DNA of 64,000 nucleotides. Source: Mammaliicoccus sciuri. GTDB lineage: Bacteria; Bacillota; Bacilli; Staphylococcales; Staphylococcaceae. The notes below the pieces were generated by a model. The model was not told the DNA's origin. It saw only the letters and a program-made list of their open reading frames with translations, and searched no databases. Location: assembly GCF_002901825.1 (NCBI RefSeq), contig NZ_PPQD01000026.1:1-64000 (forward strand), read 5' to 3'. Numbering within the stretch: the first letter of the stretch is position 1; every line of letters starts with the position of its first letter. The position numbers were made by a program, and so were the translations under genes. This document shows positions 33,073 to 44,436 of the stretch, one piece after another.

Positions 33073-33612
33073 TTATTTCATTTGTTGAAATGATTTTGCT
33101 AATTGATTTAAGTCATTCTGAATGGAACCATCGTATACTTTTGTACCTATGGAAACACGAATACCACCAATTAATGAATCATTAACTTGATTTTCTAAAA
33201 TAAGTTTTTTCAAACCTGTTCTTTTGATAAATGCTTTACCAATTTCGTCTAATTCTTCATTAGATAATGGATACACAGATTCAACTTTCATTAAATCTTG
33301 GCTATGTACCTGATTGTATATTTTGCTAAAATCTTTATGAATTTCTGGAATTAGTGACAATTTACTGTTATTAGCAAGTAGGTATAATGTGTTTAACAAA
33401 GGTTTAGAAGCACCTTTAAATACATTGTCAACAAATTGTTGTCTGTCGTTTTTTGCTAATTTAGGATTGTTATCAATAGCTTTTAAATCACTAATTTGTT
33501 CTTTAACACTTTCTGCTACTTGAGTAAGTTCATCTAAGACGCTGTCTGTTAAATCTTGCGCTTCAGCTACATCATATAAGGCTTGGGCATATTTCTGACT
33601 AATATTCGCCAT
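33073..33612 (-). CDS. atpH: ATP synthase delta subunit
   Basis: 179-residue OSCP/delta protein with N-terminal QKYAQALYDVAEAQ and C-terminal SLIGGIRVSIGTKVYDGS. It clamps F1 to the b subunits. It abuts atpF, sharing one base. Confidence 0.97.
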   Translation of the reverse strand: MANISQKYAQALYDVAEAQDLTDSVLDELTQVAESVKEQISDLKAIDNNPKLAKNDRQQFVDNVFKGASKPLLNTLYLLANNSKLSLIPEIHKDFSKIYNQVHSQDLMKVESVYPLSNEELDEIGKAFIKRTGLKKLILENQVNDSLIGGIRVSIGTKVYDGSIQNDLNQLAKSFQQMK

Positions 33613-34136
33613 TATTTATCCCCTGCCTCTTTAATGTATTTTTCAACAAGGTCTTTTTGATCTTGTTCAGAGATTTCTTTATTGATTACTTTAGAAGCAA
33701 TTAATACAGAAAGTTCTGATACTCTATTATTAATATCTGCAATAGCTCTTTGTTTCTCTTGTTGAATTTCTGCTTGAGCTGATTGTACTAAGCCATTTGC
33801 TTTAACATTTGCATCATTAATAATTTGCTCTTGTTGTACTTTAGCTTGATGTTTAGCATCATCAAGAATTGTTTGTACTTCTTCTTGAGTTTTTCTTAAT
33901 AGATTTCTATTTTCTTCTTCTAATTTCTTAGCGTTTACTTTTGCTTCATGAGCATCATCTATATCTTTATTAATAGCGTTCTCACGCTCATCCATAATTG
34001 ATTTTAATGGTCCCCAAGCAAACTTTTTTAATAAGGCAAGCAGGATAATAAATGTGATCAATGTAAATAAGACTGTTCCCCATTCGACACCGCCACCTGC
34101 TGCTCCTAAAACTAATACGTTTTGATCCACTGCCAA
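33612..34136 (-). CDS. atpF: ATP synthase b subunit
   Basis: 174-residue peripheral stalk subunit. One membrane helix (about 20-38) is followed by [16 protein letters not shown] and a long charged coiled coil. It links the membrane a/c complex with delta and F1. Confidence 0.97.
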   Translation of the reverse strand: MAVDQNVLVLGAAGGGVEWGTVLFTLITFIILLALLKKFAWGPLKSIMDERENAINKDIDDAHEAKVNAKKLEEENRNLLRKTQEEVQTILDDAKHQAKVQQEQIINDANVKANGLVQSAQAEIQQEKQRAIADINNRVSELSVLIASKVINKEISEQDQKDLVEKYIKEAGDK

Positions 34137-34235
34137 CTACACTCCTTTCACTGCAATTAAAGATGAATAACATCTCATAAATGAATGGCGAAATCCTTTT
34201 TAGATAGACTCCGCCTGTTCTAAAAATATTTTAGC

Positions 34236-34499
<264 letters not shown>

Positions 34500-34506
34500 T
34501 TATATA

Positions 34507-35259
<753 letters not shown>

Positions 35260-35610
35260 TTAATCGAGACTTTTCAGTGATTTAAACATAATTAATACAT
35301 ATGCTATCATCAAACCAAATAAAATCCCGATAATATCAACGATTAGTGGATATTTAAGCCAAAAACAGCAAGCAACGATTGTCACAAGATATCTGACCCA
35401 GTTTCCTGTTGATAATTGTAATGATTCAGCATTTTTAGCTCGATTGAGGTAAACTTCCCATGAAAACAAGTTAACAGCTGATGCTATTGTTCCAATAATA
35501 AGTCCTAAAACGAACTCATGTTTCAAGAAGAAATACACTACAACTAGAATAATAATAAAGAAAATAAAATACTGTAAATAAGACTTGAAAAAGCCCTTTA
35601 TATCAAACAT
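35260..35610 (-). CDS. atpI: ATP synthase I protein
   Basis: 116-residue membrane protein with four predicted helices at the head of the atp operon, the place of the AtpI/UncI family. Family members help assemble the c ring. AAGGAG precedes the ATG. Confidence 0.88.
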   Translation of the reverse strand: MFDIKGFFKSYLQYFIFFIIILVVVYFFLKHEFVLGLIIGTIASAVNLFSWEVYLNRAKNAESLQLSTGNWVRYLVTIVACCFWLKYPLIVDIIGILFGLMIAYVLIMFKSLKSLD

Positions 35611-35671
35611 TCAGCTGAAACTCCTTAGATAAGTGGCATATCTTTGAAAACCGTTTCATCACACAATTTTC

Positions 35672-35700
35672 ATGATAATATAGTGGACTTATAGTGTCAA
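35672..35700 (-). promoter_or_regulatory. Promoter of the atp operon
   Basis: On the minus strand perfect TTGACA (35695-35700), 17 nt, TATCAT (35672-35677), about 60 nt upstream of atpI. Confidence 0.8.
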
Positions 35701-35704
35701 TGCT

Positions 35705-35735
35705 ATGACAAAAATAGAAAACAAATTTTTGTCAT
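35705..35735. repeat. Inverted repeat upstream of the atp promoter
   Basis: ATGACAAAAA (35705-35714) and TTTTTGTCAT (35726-35735) are perfect inverse copies with an 11-nt spacer, directly upstream of the -35 box. A further TTTTTTTGTCAC follows. It could be an operator or a weak terminator for mnaA. Confidence 0.5.
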
Positions 35736-35772
35736 TTTTTTGTCACAGAATTGACACAAACCACCACTTTAA

Positions 35773-36909
35773 TTATTTTGTTCTAAATGGTTCCGGTGCT
35801 TCTTTCAGAATATCAAAATAATATTTAATATTTTCACATATTCTCTTAGAAGCGAGACCATCCCCATAAGGGTTTTGAGCGATACTCATTTTTTCATATA
35901 ATGATTGATCATTTAGTAACGCTCTAGTTTCGTTATAGATATTCTCTTCTTCTACACCTACAAGTTTCAATGTTCCAGCTTCAACGCCTTCAGGTCTCTC
36001 AGTCGTATCTCTTAAGACAAGTACTGGTTTACCTAATGAAGGTGCTTCCTCTTGAACACCACCTGAATCTGTTAAGATCAAGTGAGAATTAGCTGCAAAG
36101 TTATGGAAATCTATGACTTCTAAAGGTTCGATCAATTCTATACGGTCATGATCACTCAATATTTGGTTAGCAATTTCTCTAACCTTAGGATTTTTGTGCA
36201 TTGGATATACGACAACAACATCTTCATGCTCCTCAACAATTTGTCTCACAGCTTTAAAAATGTTCTCCATCGGTTTACCAATGTTTTCACGTCTATGCGC
36301 AGTTAATAGCACGATGCGTTTACCTTCGTGACGTTTAATAATTTCACTTTCATAATCGTCAGTTACAGTAGTTGATAACGCATCTATAGCTGTATTACCT
36401 GTCACAACAATAGATTCGTCTTTTTTATTTTCCTGAAGTAAATTATGTTTAGACTGATCAGTTGGTGAGAAGTGTAAATCAGCAAGGACCCCCGTCATTT
36501 GTCGATTCATTTCTTCTGGGAATGGAGAATATTTATTCCAAGTTCTTAACCCTGCTTCTACATGGCCAATTGCAACTTCATTGTAGAATGCTGCTAAACT
36601 GCCTGCAAAAGTAGTAGTTGTATCTCCATGTACCAATATCATATCTGGCTTAGCTTCTTGAATAACACTTTCAAGTCCACCTAATACTCTTGATGTTACT
36701 TCTGAAAGTGTTTGCCCTTGTTTCATAATATTTAAATCATAATCCGGTGTAATATCAAATGTTTCTAGAACTGAGTCTAGCATTTCTCTATGTTGTGCTG
36801 TTACAACAACAATTGGTTGTAACTCCGGATCATTTTTTAATTCTAAAACTAAAGGTGCCATTTTAATAGCTTCAGGTCGCGTACCAAATATCGTCATAAT
36901 TTTCTTCAT
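35773..36909 (-). CDS. mnaA: UDP-N-acetylglucosamine 2-epimerase
   Basis: 378-residue WecB/MnaA family enzyme starting MKKIMTIFGTRPEAIKMAP. It has VHGDTTTTFAGSLAAFY, GHVEAGLRT, TAHRRENIG and the LTDSGGVQEEAPSLG motif. It interconverts UDP-GlcNAc and UDP-ManNAc, the precursor for wall teichoic acid linkage units. It lies after upp, as in staphylococci. Confidence 0.95.
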   Translation of the reverse strand: MKKIMTIFGTRPEAIKMAPLVLELKNDPELQPIVVVTAQHREMLDSVLETFDITPDYDLNIMKQGQTLSEVTSRVLGGLESVIQEAKPDMILVHGDTTTTFAGSLAAFYNEVAIGHVEAGLRTWNKYSPFPEEMNRQMTGVLADLHFSPTDQSKHNLLQENKKDESIVVTGNTAIDALSTTVTDDYESEIIKRHEGKRIVLLTAHRRENIGKPMENIFKAVRQIVEEHEDVVVVYPMHKNPKVREIANQILSDHDRIELIEPLEVIDFHNFAANSHLILTDSGGVQEEAPSLGKPVLVLRDTTERPEGVEAGTLKLVGVEEENIYNETRALLNDQSLYEKMSIAQNPYGDGLASKRICENIKYYFDILKEAPEPFRTK

Positions 36910-36931
36910 TGTAATAAAATCCTCCTATTAT

Positions 36932-37561
36932 CTATTTAGTGCCAAATAATCGATCACCTGCATCACCTAAACCAGGTGTAATGTATGCATGGTCATCTAA
37001 TTTTTCGTCTAATGCAGCAATATAAATATCTACGTCTTCATGTGCTTCTTGTAATGCTTTAACCCCTTCAGGTGCAGCAATTAAGCCCATAAAACGTATT
37101 TTATTTGCTCCACGATTCTTTAATGATTGAATCGCTTCGATTGCTGATGCACCTGTAGCAAGCATAGGATCTACTACAATAATTTCTCTTTCTTCAATAT
37201 CTTGTGGTAATTTCACAAAATATTCTACCGCTTCTAAAGTTTCTGGATCACGATATAACCCTACATGCCCTACTCTAGCAGCTGGAACGAGTTTCATAAT
37301 ACCATCTGTCATTCCAAGGCCAGCACGTAAAATAGGAATAAGTGCTAATTTCTTACCAGATAATCTTTGAGCGTTCATCTTAGTTACGGGTGTTTCGATT
37401 TCAACATCTTGTGTTTCAAAATCTCTCGTAACTTCATACGCCATAAGCATACCGACTTCATCGACAAGCTCTCTAAACTCTTTAGTGCCAGTTTTACGAT
37501 CACGAATATAACTCAACTTATGCTGAATTAATGGATGATCAAAAACGTGTACTTTACCCAT
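36932..37561 (-). CDS. upp: Uracil phosphoribosyltransferase
   Basis: 209-residue enzyme beginning [20 protein letters not shown], with the PRPP loop [12 protein letters not shown] and the C-terminal [17 protein letters not shown]. It salvages uracil to UMP. The ATG at 37561 gives the exact family length and follows GGAGGCTAGACTT. Confidence 0.98.
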
Positions 37562-37583
37562 AAGTCTAGCCTCCAATAAATAT

Positions 37584-38825
37584 TTATTTGTTGTAAAGTG
37601 GAAACTTAGAAGTTAGTGACAATACGCGTTCATGTGCCTCTTTTAATGTTTGTTCATCTTCTGGATTTTTAAGCACAAGTGCTATAATTCTACCTACTTC
37701 TTCAACTGCTTCCTCATCAAATCCGCGAGATGTTACTGCTGGTGTACCTAAACGAATACCACTTGTTACGAAAGGTTTTTCTTGATCAAATGGAATTGTG
37801 TTCTTGTTACATGTAATACCAACTTCATCTAAAGCATTCTCAGCTAATTTACCAGTAATGCCTAGAGAACCTTTAACATCTACACAGATAAGATGATTAT
37901 CAGTACCGCCTGATACAATTCTTAAACCTTCGTCTTCTAGAGTTGCTGCTAATTTCTGAGCATTCTTAATTACTTGTTTTTGATATTCCTTAAATTCTGG
38001 TTGTAATGCTTCACCAAATGAAACTGCCTTACCAGCGATAACATGCATTAATGGACCACCTTGAATACCAGGGAAAATTGTTTTATCAATTTCTTTAGCA
38101 TATTCTTCTTTACAGAAAATCATGCCGCCTCTTGGTCCTCTTAATGTTTTGTGTGTTGTCGTTGTTACAAAGTCAGCATAATCAACAGGGTTCTGATGTA
38201 AACCTGCTGCTACTAAACCAGCGATATGAGCCATATCAACCATTAATTTAGCGCCAACTTCATCTGCTATTTCTTTGAATTTCTTAAAATCAATTTGTCT
38301 TGGATAAGCTGAAGCACCTGCTACGATTAATTTAGGTTGCGCTTCTTTTGCAACTCTCAAGATTTCTTCATAGTCAATTTGTTCATTTTCTTCAGAAACA
38401 CCATACTCTACAAAGTTATATAACTTACCACTGAAGTTAACTTTTGCTCCATGAGTTAAATGTCCACCATGACTTAAGTTCATTCCAAGTACAGTATCAC
38501 CCGGTTCTAAAGCTACAAAATATACAGCCATATTTGCTTGTGATCCTGAATGAGGTTGTACATTTACGTGTTCTCCACCGAAAAGTTGTTTAGCTCTATC
38601 GCGTGCTAAATCTTCAACGATATCAACGTATTCACAGCCACCATAATAACGACGACCTGGGTAACCTTCTGCATATTTGTTAGTTAATACAGAACCTTGT
38701 GCTTCCATTACTGTTTCAGAAACAAAGTTCTCTGATGCTATAAGTTCGATATTATTATTTTGTCTATCAAACTCTTTTTCCATTGCTTTGAAAAGTTCTT
38801 CGTCTTGCTTTTTAATTAATGACAT
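37584..38825 (-). CDS. glyA: Serine hydroxymethyltransferase
   Basis: 413-residue PLP enzyme. The PLP lysine is in [14 protein letters not shown], and [15 protein letters not shown] and HSGSQAN are also typical. It makes glycine and 5,10-methylene-THF. The ATG at 38825 follows GTGAGGGATTGTAC; the apparent earlier start is a TTG next to that site. Confidence 0.98.
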   Translation of the reverse strand: MSLIKKQDEELFKAMEKEFDRQNNNIELIASENFVSETVMEAQGSVLTNKYAEGYPGRRYYGGCEYVDIVEDLARDRAKQLFGGEHVNVQPHSGSQANMAVYFVALEPGDTVLGMNLSHGGHLTHGAKVNFSGKLYNFVEYGVSEENEQIDYEEILRVAKEAQPKLIVAGASAYPRQIDFKKFKEIADEVGAKLMVDMAHIAGLVAAGLHQNPVDYADFVTTTTHKTLRGPRGGMIFCKEEYAKEIDKTIFPGIQGGPLMHVIAGKAVSFGEALQPEFKEYQKQVIKNAQKLAATLEDEGLRIVSGGTDNHLICVDVKGSLGITGKLAENALDEVGITCNKNTIPFDQEKPFVTSGIRLGTPAVTSRGFDEEAVEEVGRIIALVLKNPEDEQTLKEAHERVLSLTSKFPLYNK

Positions 38826-38849
38826 GTACAATCCCTCACTTTTAAGAAT

Positions 38850-39374
38850 TTAATACTTTGCTCTTTCGCCACCTATTAATTTAGGACGACTCTTAGCTAT
38901 TGTAACAATAGCTTCTCCAATGCGCTTAGTTTCAATTGATACAGGTACTGCGACGTGCTTTAAATGCATACCAATTAGTGTTTGACCAATATCAATACCT
39001 TTATCGCATTGAATGTGTTCAACAACTATTGGGTCTTTCATGTGTTGGTATGCATAAGTTGACAAACTACCTCCAGCATTGGCTTGTGGTACAACAGAAA
39101 CTTCAGTCATTGTATAAGGATCAAATATTTCTCGCTCGATTGTTATTGCACGGTTAATATGTTCGCAACCTTGAAACGCAAAGTGAACACCTGTCTCTTT
39201 ATGTATAAAATCAAGACTTTCATAAATAACCTTAGCGACATCAATCGAACCATCTGAACCTATCTTTGAACCTTTAACTTCTGATGTAGAACACCCAATG
39301 ATGCATAGTTCTTGATTGTTAAAGAAATCAATAGACTTAAGTTCATTCAACAATTGTTTTAAATCTTCTTTCAT
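38850..39374 (-). CDS. TIGR01440/DUF436 family protein (YwlG-like)
   Basis: 174-residue protein with the conserved [26 protein letters not shown] and [10 protein letters not shown] segments of the YwlG family. Members always sit near glyA and rpiB in Firmicutes, but no activity is known. The ATG at 39374 overlaps the rpiB stop (ATGA). Confidence 0.85.
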   Translation of the reverse strand: MKEDLKQLLNELKSIDFFNNQELCIIGCSTSEVKGSKIGSDGSIDVAKVIYESLDFIHKETGVHFAFQGCEHINRAITIEREIFDPYTMTEVSVVPQANAGGSLSTYAYQHMKDPIVVEHIQCDKGIDIGQTLIGMHLKHVAVPVSIETKRIGEAIVTIAKSRPKLIGGERAKY

Positions 39375-39808
39375 GAACAACCGCCTTCAATCTTGTCTAT
39401 ACGTCTTTGGTGCCTACCGCCTTCGAATTCACTTGTCAACCAAGTCTTGACGATGAGAAGTGCTAAACCTTCACCTATAACACGTTGGCCCATTGCTAAT
39501 ACATTAGAATCGTTATGTTGTCTCGTCACTTCAGCAGTAAAAACATCATGCACAAGTGCACAACGAATCCCCTTTACTTTATTCGAAGCGATAGACATAC
39601 CAATTCCAGTTCCACAAATCAAAATTCCTTTATCAAACGTTCCATCAGCAACACTTTCAGATACTGGTCTTGCATAATCTGGATAATCTACCGACTCACC
39701 TTTATGTGTACCAAAATCTTTATATTCAATGTTCATTTCATCAAGTAATTGTTTGATTGCTTCTTTGTATTCATAGCCACCATGGTCTGCTGCAATAGCT
39801 ACTTTCAT
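39371..39808 (-). CDS. rpiB: Ribose 5-phosphate isomerase B (RpiB/LacAB family)
   Basis: 145-residue sugar-phosphate isomerase starting [18 protein letters not shown], with the active-site Cys in [17 protein letters not shown] and the family block [20 protein letters not shown]. The chromosomal position near glyA matches the RpiB type. The ATG at 39808 follows GGGAGGTGGGAAG. Confidence 0.9.
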   Translation of the reverse strand: MKVAIAADHGGYEYKEAIKQLLDEMNIEYKDFGTHKGESVDYPDYARPVSESVADGTFDKGILICGTGIGMSIASNKVKGIRCALVHDVFTAEVTRQHNDSNVLAMGQRVIGEGLALLIVKTWLTSEFEGGRHQRRIDKIEGGCS

Positions 39809-39894
39809 CTTCCCACCTCCCAATTTGTTTATACTATAATATTATAACTTATTTTCTATGTGTGTTATAGCAATTCTGCAAATTATTTGAATTC

Positions 39895-40311
39895 TTAATT
39901 ACTTTGTAATAAATCTTCAATCAGTGCTCTCAATTCTTCGTAAGTATTTTGATAAATGATTTGTGACTGACCAAAGGGATCTGAGACATCTCCCTTTTCG
40001 CCTCTTACGTATTGCTTTATTGAATGAATGTTGTGATGTTTATATTGTGATTCTAGAATCATTTTATGAGTTTCAGTCATGGTTAAGATAATATCAGCAT
40101 CTAAATCTTGCTCTGAAAATTGTTTGGCAGTATCAGGTATGGGCAAATCATTTTTAAAGATGATATCCATTGATTGCGGAGATATTGGTGTCCCATCAAA
40201 AGCTGAAATGCCTCTAGATTGAATATTATATTCAGGTTTAATATCTTTGGCTATCGCTTCAGCCAATGGACTTCTACAAGTGTTGCCTGTACATACAAAA
40301 ACTATTTTCAC
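39895..40311 (-). CDS. Low-molecular-weight protein phosphatase (YwlE/PtpB-like arginine phosphatase)
   Basis: 138-residue LMW-PTP with P-loop VCTGNTCRSP at residues 6-15. The general-acid Asp is in GDVSDPFGQ. The Thr after the first Cys-Thr-Gly-Asn is the feature that favours phosphoarginine over phosphotyrosine in YwlE/PtpB. It overlaps sua5 by 4 nt. Confidence 0.88.
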   Translation of the reverse strand: MKIVFVCTGNTCRSPLAEAIAKDIKPEYNIQSRGISAFDGTPISPQSMDIIFKNDLPIPDTAKQFSEQDLDADIILTMTETHKMILESQYKHHNIHSIKQYVRGEKGDVSDPFGQSQIIYQNTYEELRALIEDLLQSN

Positions 40312-41354
40312 AATTCATCTTCTCCTTTAATATTATGACCACTTGCTTTATCAATTCTATTCATTAGTGCGATCGTATCGTCATTTCTTTCGTAACCACT
40401 TATATAAATTTCATCAATATTTGTAAGTTGATCTGCTATTCGCAAAGCATCATACAAATCGTGATGCGCACCTTTAATATCTGAAACATCTCTACCAAGC
40501 GGTATAAAAGTCATTTGTTCTGAGATTAATGGCTCAATACTTTTAGGACCTATTACTGCTATCTTTTTAGAAATATCATCAGACAAACTCATTTGTTTTG
40601 TAATACCACCTTCTATTAATGTTACAGGTTGCGAAGGTGCATAATGTTTATATTTCATACCTGGCGCAATTGGTTTTTCCAGATCTAACTTTTCGTTAAT
40701 AATACTGTTTGGCAGCACTTTATTAATCATCTCTATTGTTATTGAACCAGGTCGTGCAATTTTAAATGGATAACTAGTACAATCTATTACAGTACTTTCT
40801 ATACCTTCATCAATATCTTCTGCTTGAATGATGCCATATATTCTTCCATCCAAATCATGTTTAACATGTTCAAATTTAGTTGGTGAAGGTCGTCCACTTA
40901 TGTTTGCACTTGGTGCCGCAATAGGTAAATTTGTTAATTGTAGAACTGCTCTACCGACATGATGACTTGGCATGCGTACAGCAACAGATTGTAAACCACC
41001 CGTAACACGATCACTTAAAAATCCTGACTTGTAAGGAACAATAAAAGAAATGGGTCCTGGCCAAAAAGCATCCATTAAAATTTCAGTTTCTTTAGATATA
41101 TTTTGGGTGAAGTCATTTAATTGAGATTTATCATGTATATGTACAATAAGTGGATTATCAGACGGTCTACCTTTTGCTACATATATTTCTTTAACTGCTT
41201 CTTCATCTTTTGCATTAGCACCTAATCCATATACCGTTTCAGTTGGTAAAGCAATCAATTTATTTTGATGATATCCTGCAATAATCTCATCGATTTGTGG
41301 ATAACTTTGTAAGTTATGAACATACTTACGCACATCCCAAACATTTGTTTCCAA
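40308..41354 (-). CDS. L-threonylcarbamoyladenylate synthase (Sua5/YwlC)
   Basis: 348-residue Sua5-type protein. An N-terminal YrdC domain carries IALPTETVYGLGANA, KGRPSDNPLIVHI and PSANISGRPSPT. The linker contains ARPGSITIEMI and APGMKYKHYAP, and a C-terminal Sua5 domain follows. It makes threonylcarbamoyl-AMP for the t6A37 tRNA modification. I choose the TTG at 41354: GAAGGGAAG lies just upstream and homologues start M-D/E-T-x-x-W-D-V-R. A longer frame would begin within a hairpin. Confidence 0.92.
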   Translation of the reverse strand: METNVWDVRKYVHNLQSYPQIDEIIAGYHQNKLIALPTETVYGLGANAKDEEAVKEIYVAKGRPSDNPLIVHIHDKSQLNDFTQNISKETEILMDAFWPGPISFIVPYKSGFLSDRVTGGLQSVAVRMPSHHVGRAVLQLTNLPIAAPSANISGRPSPTKFEHVKHDLDGRIYGIIQAEDIDEGIESTVIDCTSYPFKIARPGSITIEMINKVLPNSIINEKLDLEKPIAPGMKYKHYAPSQPVTLIEGGITKQMSLSDDISKKIAVIGPKSIEPLISEQMTFIPLGRDVSDIKGAHHDLYDALRIADQLTNIDEIYISGYERNDDTIALMNRIDKASGHNIKGEDEL

Positions 41355-41398
41355 TGCATTTCTTCCCTTCTTTAAAGCATTTATTGTATTAAAACAAA

Positions 41399-41423
41399 AG
41401 TTATCCACACAACGTGGATAACT
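41399..41423 (-). repeat. Perfect hairpin with a DnaA-box sequence between prmC and sua5
   Basis: AGTTATCCAC (41399-41408) is perfectly repeated in inverse at 41414-41423 with loop ACAAC. The left arm plus loop spells TTATCCACA, the DnaA-box consensus. On the minus strand the hairpin is followed by TTTTGTTTT, so it may also act as a terminator or attenuator. Confidence 0.7.
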
Positions 41424-41444
41424 CCCGTTAAATGTGCATAACTT

Positions 41445-42299
41445 CTATTGATTATTCCAATTAAATTGTATCATACGATTGTTTTGATTTATATCTTGAA
41501 TGATTTTTACATCTTCAACATTCAAATGGATTTGAATAAAGTCTTTTAATATCTCACCTTGCAAATGACCAATTTCAAAAATGACGAGTCCATTATCTGA
41601 CATAACGTGTTCTAAACTTAGAATAATATCTTTATATATCGCTAAGCCATCATCTTCAGCAAATAAAGCCAAATGTGGTTCATAATTTAAGACAGTATCA
41701 GACATTTCTTTTTGTTCTTCATATGAAATGTACGGTGGATTTGAAACGAGCACATCCACTTTAATATTTTCTTTAATCAGCGGTTCTAAAGATTTACCCT
41801 TTAGAAATTCTATCGGTGCTTCAAGTGTTGATGCATTTGTTTTGGCAATTGATAGTGCTTCTTCACTAATATCAGTCGCGATAACAGATAAATCAGGTCG
41901 CTCTTTTTTCAGCGTGATCGCAATAGCACCTGTACCTGTTCCTATGTCACATACGACTACTTGCTTGTTCTGAATCATTTGTAATGTTTGATAGACAAGT
42001 TCTTCTGTTTCTGGTCTAGGTATTAATACATGTTGGTTCACTTTGAACTTTCTACCATAAAATTCTGCGAAACCTGCAATATATTGTACGGGCTCACCTT
42101 CATACATACGTTCTCTACTATTTAAATAAGCATCCAAAATATTAGAAGGTACATCTTGATTTAAATTCATGGCAATTTGCGTTCTAGACATACCCGAAAT
42201 ATCCTCTAATAACCAATCAGCACGAGAGGTTTCAAACCCTCGTGCTGATAATCCATCATAAGTTTCATTTAGTAACTGTTGAAAATTATAATTGGCCAT
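41445..42299 (-). CDS. prmC: Peptide chain release factor N5-glutamine methyltransferase PrmC
   Basis: 284-residue methyltransferase with the SAM motif [14 protein letters not shown] and the catalytic NPPY in [14 protein letters not shown]. It methylates the Gln of the GGQ motif in release factors. The start overlaps prfA by 14 nt, linking enzyme and substrate. Confidence 0.96.
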   Translation of the reverse strand: MANYNFQQLLNETYDGLSARGFETSRADWLLEDISGMSRTQIAMNLNQDVPSNILDAYLNSRERMYEGEPVQYIAGFAEFYGRKFKVNQHVLIPRPETEELVYQTLQMIQNKQVVVCDIGTGTGAIAITLKKERPDLSVIATDISEEALSIAKTNASTLEAPIEFLKGKSLEPLIKENIKVDVLVSNPPYISYEEQKEMSDTVLNYEPHLALFAEDDGLAIYKDIILSLEHVMSDNGLVIFEIGHLQGEILKDFIQIHLNVEDVKIIQDINQNNRMIQFNWNNQ

Positions 42300-43362
42300 T
42301 ATTCAATTCTTCCAATTTTTCCGTTTGTTCATGCAACGTTAATGCATCGATAATTTCGTCAACTTTACCTTCCATAATTTGATCTAACTTCTGTAAAGTT
42401 AATCCTATACGATGGTCAGTTACTCTGTTTTGAGGATAGTTATACGTTCTAATTCTTTCTGAACGATCTCCTGTACCAACAGCTGACTTTCTTTTTTCAG
42501 CATATTTAGCATTTTCTTCTTGAACCATCATATCGTAAACTCTGGCTTTCAATACTTTAAATGCTTTTTCACGGTTCTTAATTTGAGATTTTTCAGATGA
42601 TGTCGCAACAATACCAGTTGGTAAATGTGTAATACGTACAGCTGAGTCTGTCGTATTGACGTGCTGACCACCAGAACCACTAGAACGGTATGTTTCGATT
42701 TTTAAATCTTCAGATCTAATATCAATTTCAACATCTTCAGCTTCTGGTAATACTGCAACTGTTGCTGTAGAAGTATGAATACGTCCACCTGATTCAGTTT
42801 CTGGTACACGTTGTACACGGTGTGCGCCATTTTCATATTTAAGTTTACTGAATGCACCGTTTCCTTGAATAGAAAAGCTGACTTCTTTATAGCCACCATG
42901 GTCACTAATATTCTCTTCAACAACGTCAATTTTGTAGCCATGTGCTTCAGCAAATCTTGAATACATTCTGAATAAGTCGCCTGCGAAAATAGCCGCTTCA
43001 TCTCCACCTGCTGCGCCACGAATTTCCATAATAACGTTCTTATCATCGTTAGGGTCTTTAGGAATAAGTAGGAATTTTAATTCAGATTCTAATTCAGGTA
43101 CACGTTTAGTAAGACTATTAATTTCTTCTTTCAACATATCTTGTTCTTCTTTATCTGTTGTTTCGTTTAACATTAATTTAGCATCTTCAATGTCACCTTT
43201 AACAGATTTATAAGTTCTATATACATCAACTGTCTTTTGTAAGTCAGATTGTTCTTTTGAATATTTTCTTAGCTTGTCTGTATCCGAAACGACATCCGGA
43301 TCACTAAGTAATTCATTTAATTGTTCATATCTATTTTCAACAATTTCTAATTGATCAAACAT
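42286..43362 (-). CDS. prfA: Peptide chain release factor 1
   Basis: 358-residue RF1. The GGQ motif is in [17 protein letters not shown] near residue 230; the stop-recognition domain contains a PETE-type segment (VPETESGGR). It terminates translation at UAA and UAG. It overlaps tdk by 8 nt. Confidence 0.97.
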   Translation of the reverse strand: MFDQLEIVENRYEQLNELLSDPDVVSDTDKLRKYSKEQSDLQKTVDVYRTYKSVKGDIEDAKLMLNETTDKEEQDMLKEEINSLTKRVPELESELKFLLIPKDPNDDKNVIMEIRGAAGGDEAAIFAGDLFRMYSRFAEAHGYKIDVVEENISDHGGYKEVSFSIQGNGAFSKLKYENGAHRVQRVPETESGGRIHTSTATVAVLPEAEDVEIDIRSEDLKIETYRSSGSGGQHVNTTDSAVRITHLPTGIVATSSEKSQIKNREKAFKVLKARVYDMMVQEENAKYAEKRKSAVGTGDRSERIRTYNYPQNRVTDHRIGLTLQKLDQIMEGKVDEIIDALTLHEQTEKLEELNNGQL

Positions 43363-43954
43363 TTATATCACTCCTTATTTCAGTTCTAATTATATGATGA
43401 TCTCTACATCTTGGTTCATAACTTTCGTCAGCACCTACTAAAATAATCGGATCATCAATATGGGCAGGTTCACCATTAATAAGTCTTTGTGTTCGACTTG
43501 ATGGAGATCCACATACTGCACATACCGCTTGTAATTTCGTAACAATTTCCGCAACTGCCATCATTTCAGGCATTGGTTCGAATGGCACACCTTTAAAGTC
43601 CATATCTAATCCAGCTACAACAACTCGATAGCCTTCTTCTGCTAACTTTTGTGCTACGCTTACGATTTCATTATCAAAAAATTGGACTTCATCTATTCCA
43701 ATAATATCGATGCCTTGTAAATCATATTTTAATATTTGACTAGAATGTTCTATGCTGATTGCATCAAGTTGATTTCCATTATGAGATACTACAGCTTCTT
43801 CACTATATCGATTATCAATAGATGGCTTAAATACTTTTACATTTTGTTTCGCATATAAACCTCTTCTCAGACGTCTTATAAGCTCTTCTGACTTACCACT
43901 AAACATACTTCCGCAAATACATTCTATCCATCCGGAATGGTAATTTTCGTACAT
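43355..43954 (-). CDS. tdk: Thymidine kinase
   Basis: 199-residue type II thymidine kinase with P-loop [11 protein letters not shown] at about 16-26, IDEVQFF, and zinc-binding cysteines in [13 protein letters not shown] plus a later Cys. It salvages thymidine to dTMP. Confidence 0.97.
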   Translation of the reverse strand: MYENYHSGWIECICGSMFSGKSEELIRRLRRGLYAKQNVKVFKPSIDNRYSEEAVVSHNGNQLDAISIEHSSQILKYDLQGIDIIGIDEVQFFDNEIVSVAQKLAEEGYRVVVAGLDMDFKGVPFEPMPEMMAVAEIVTKLQAVCAVCGSPSSRTQRLINGEPAHIDDPIILVGADESYEPRCRDHHIIRTEIRSDINV

Positions 43955-44027
43955 ATTACTTATCCACCTTTTTCAACATAATCGCTTAATTATATCATAT
44001 TATTTTTACTTATTTATTAATTTTTAC

Positions 44028-44058
44028 AAAAAAAAGCACCCTTTATAAAAGGATGCTT
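44028..44058 (-). terminator. Intrinsic terminator after rpmE2
   Basis: The stem AAGCATCC/GGGTGCTT with a 9-nt loop is followed by T8 on the minus strand. Confidence 0.88.
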
Positions 44059-44072
44059 GATTCGCTTCATAA

Positions 44073-44327
44073 TTAGTTGTTTGATTTGAAACCAAATTTT
44101 TTGTTGAAGCGTTCCACACGACCATCCGCAGATGCGAATTTTTGACGTCCTGTATAGAATGGATGTGAATCTGAAGAGATATCTAAACGGATAACTGGGT
44201 ATTCGTTTCCATCTTCCCATTCCATAGTTTCATTTGAAGTACGTGTTGAACCACTTAAGAATTTGAAGTCTGTAGTTGTATCTAAAAAGATAACTTTATT
44301 ATACTCTGGATGAATTCCTTGTTTCAT
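44073..44327 (-). CDS. rpmE2: 50S ribosomal protein L31 type B
   Basis: 84-residue L31 beginning [20 protein letters not shown] and ending with [12 protein letters not shown]. It lacks the four zinc-binding cysteines, so it is the C-minus type B form. AGGAGCTG precedes the start. A hairpin-forming leader lies upstream and a terminator separates it from tdk. Confidence 0.96.
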   Translation of the reverse strand: MKQGIHPEYNKVIFLDTTTDFKFLSGSTRTSNETMEWEDGNEYPVIRLDISSDSHPFYTGRQKFASADGRVERFNKKFGFKSNN

Positions 44328-44344
44328 TTTTTTCAGCTCCTTTG

Positions 44345-44366
44345 CCCTGAACCATCTGGAACAGAG
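44345..44366 (-). promoter_or_regulatory. Possible L31 leader hairpin
   Basis: On the minus strand CTCTGTTCC-AGAT-GGTTCAGGG can fold with a TT/TT internal loop, just before the rpmE2 ribosome-binding site. Autoregulatory leaders of L31 are known in Firmicutes, but I cannot confirm a match here. Confidence 0.35.
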
Positions 44367-44436
44367 TTTATTTGTGACTTATTCACTCAATACTTACATA
44401 TTATATATGTTGAAGAATTAAAATGCAACCTTAAAT

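Noticed and set aside
41355-41408. N-terminal extension of sua5
   Set aside because: It begins with a GTG in the perfect hairpin at 41399-41423, and homologues start at the TTG at 41354.
44345-44366. Confident call of an L31 autoregulatory leader
   Set aside because: The hairpin is short with an internal mismatch and I cannot compare it with the known covariance model, so it is listed only as possible.
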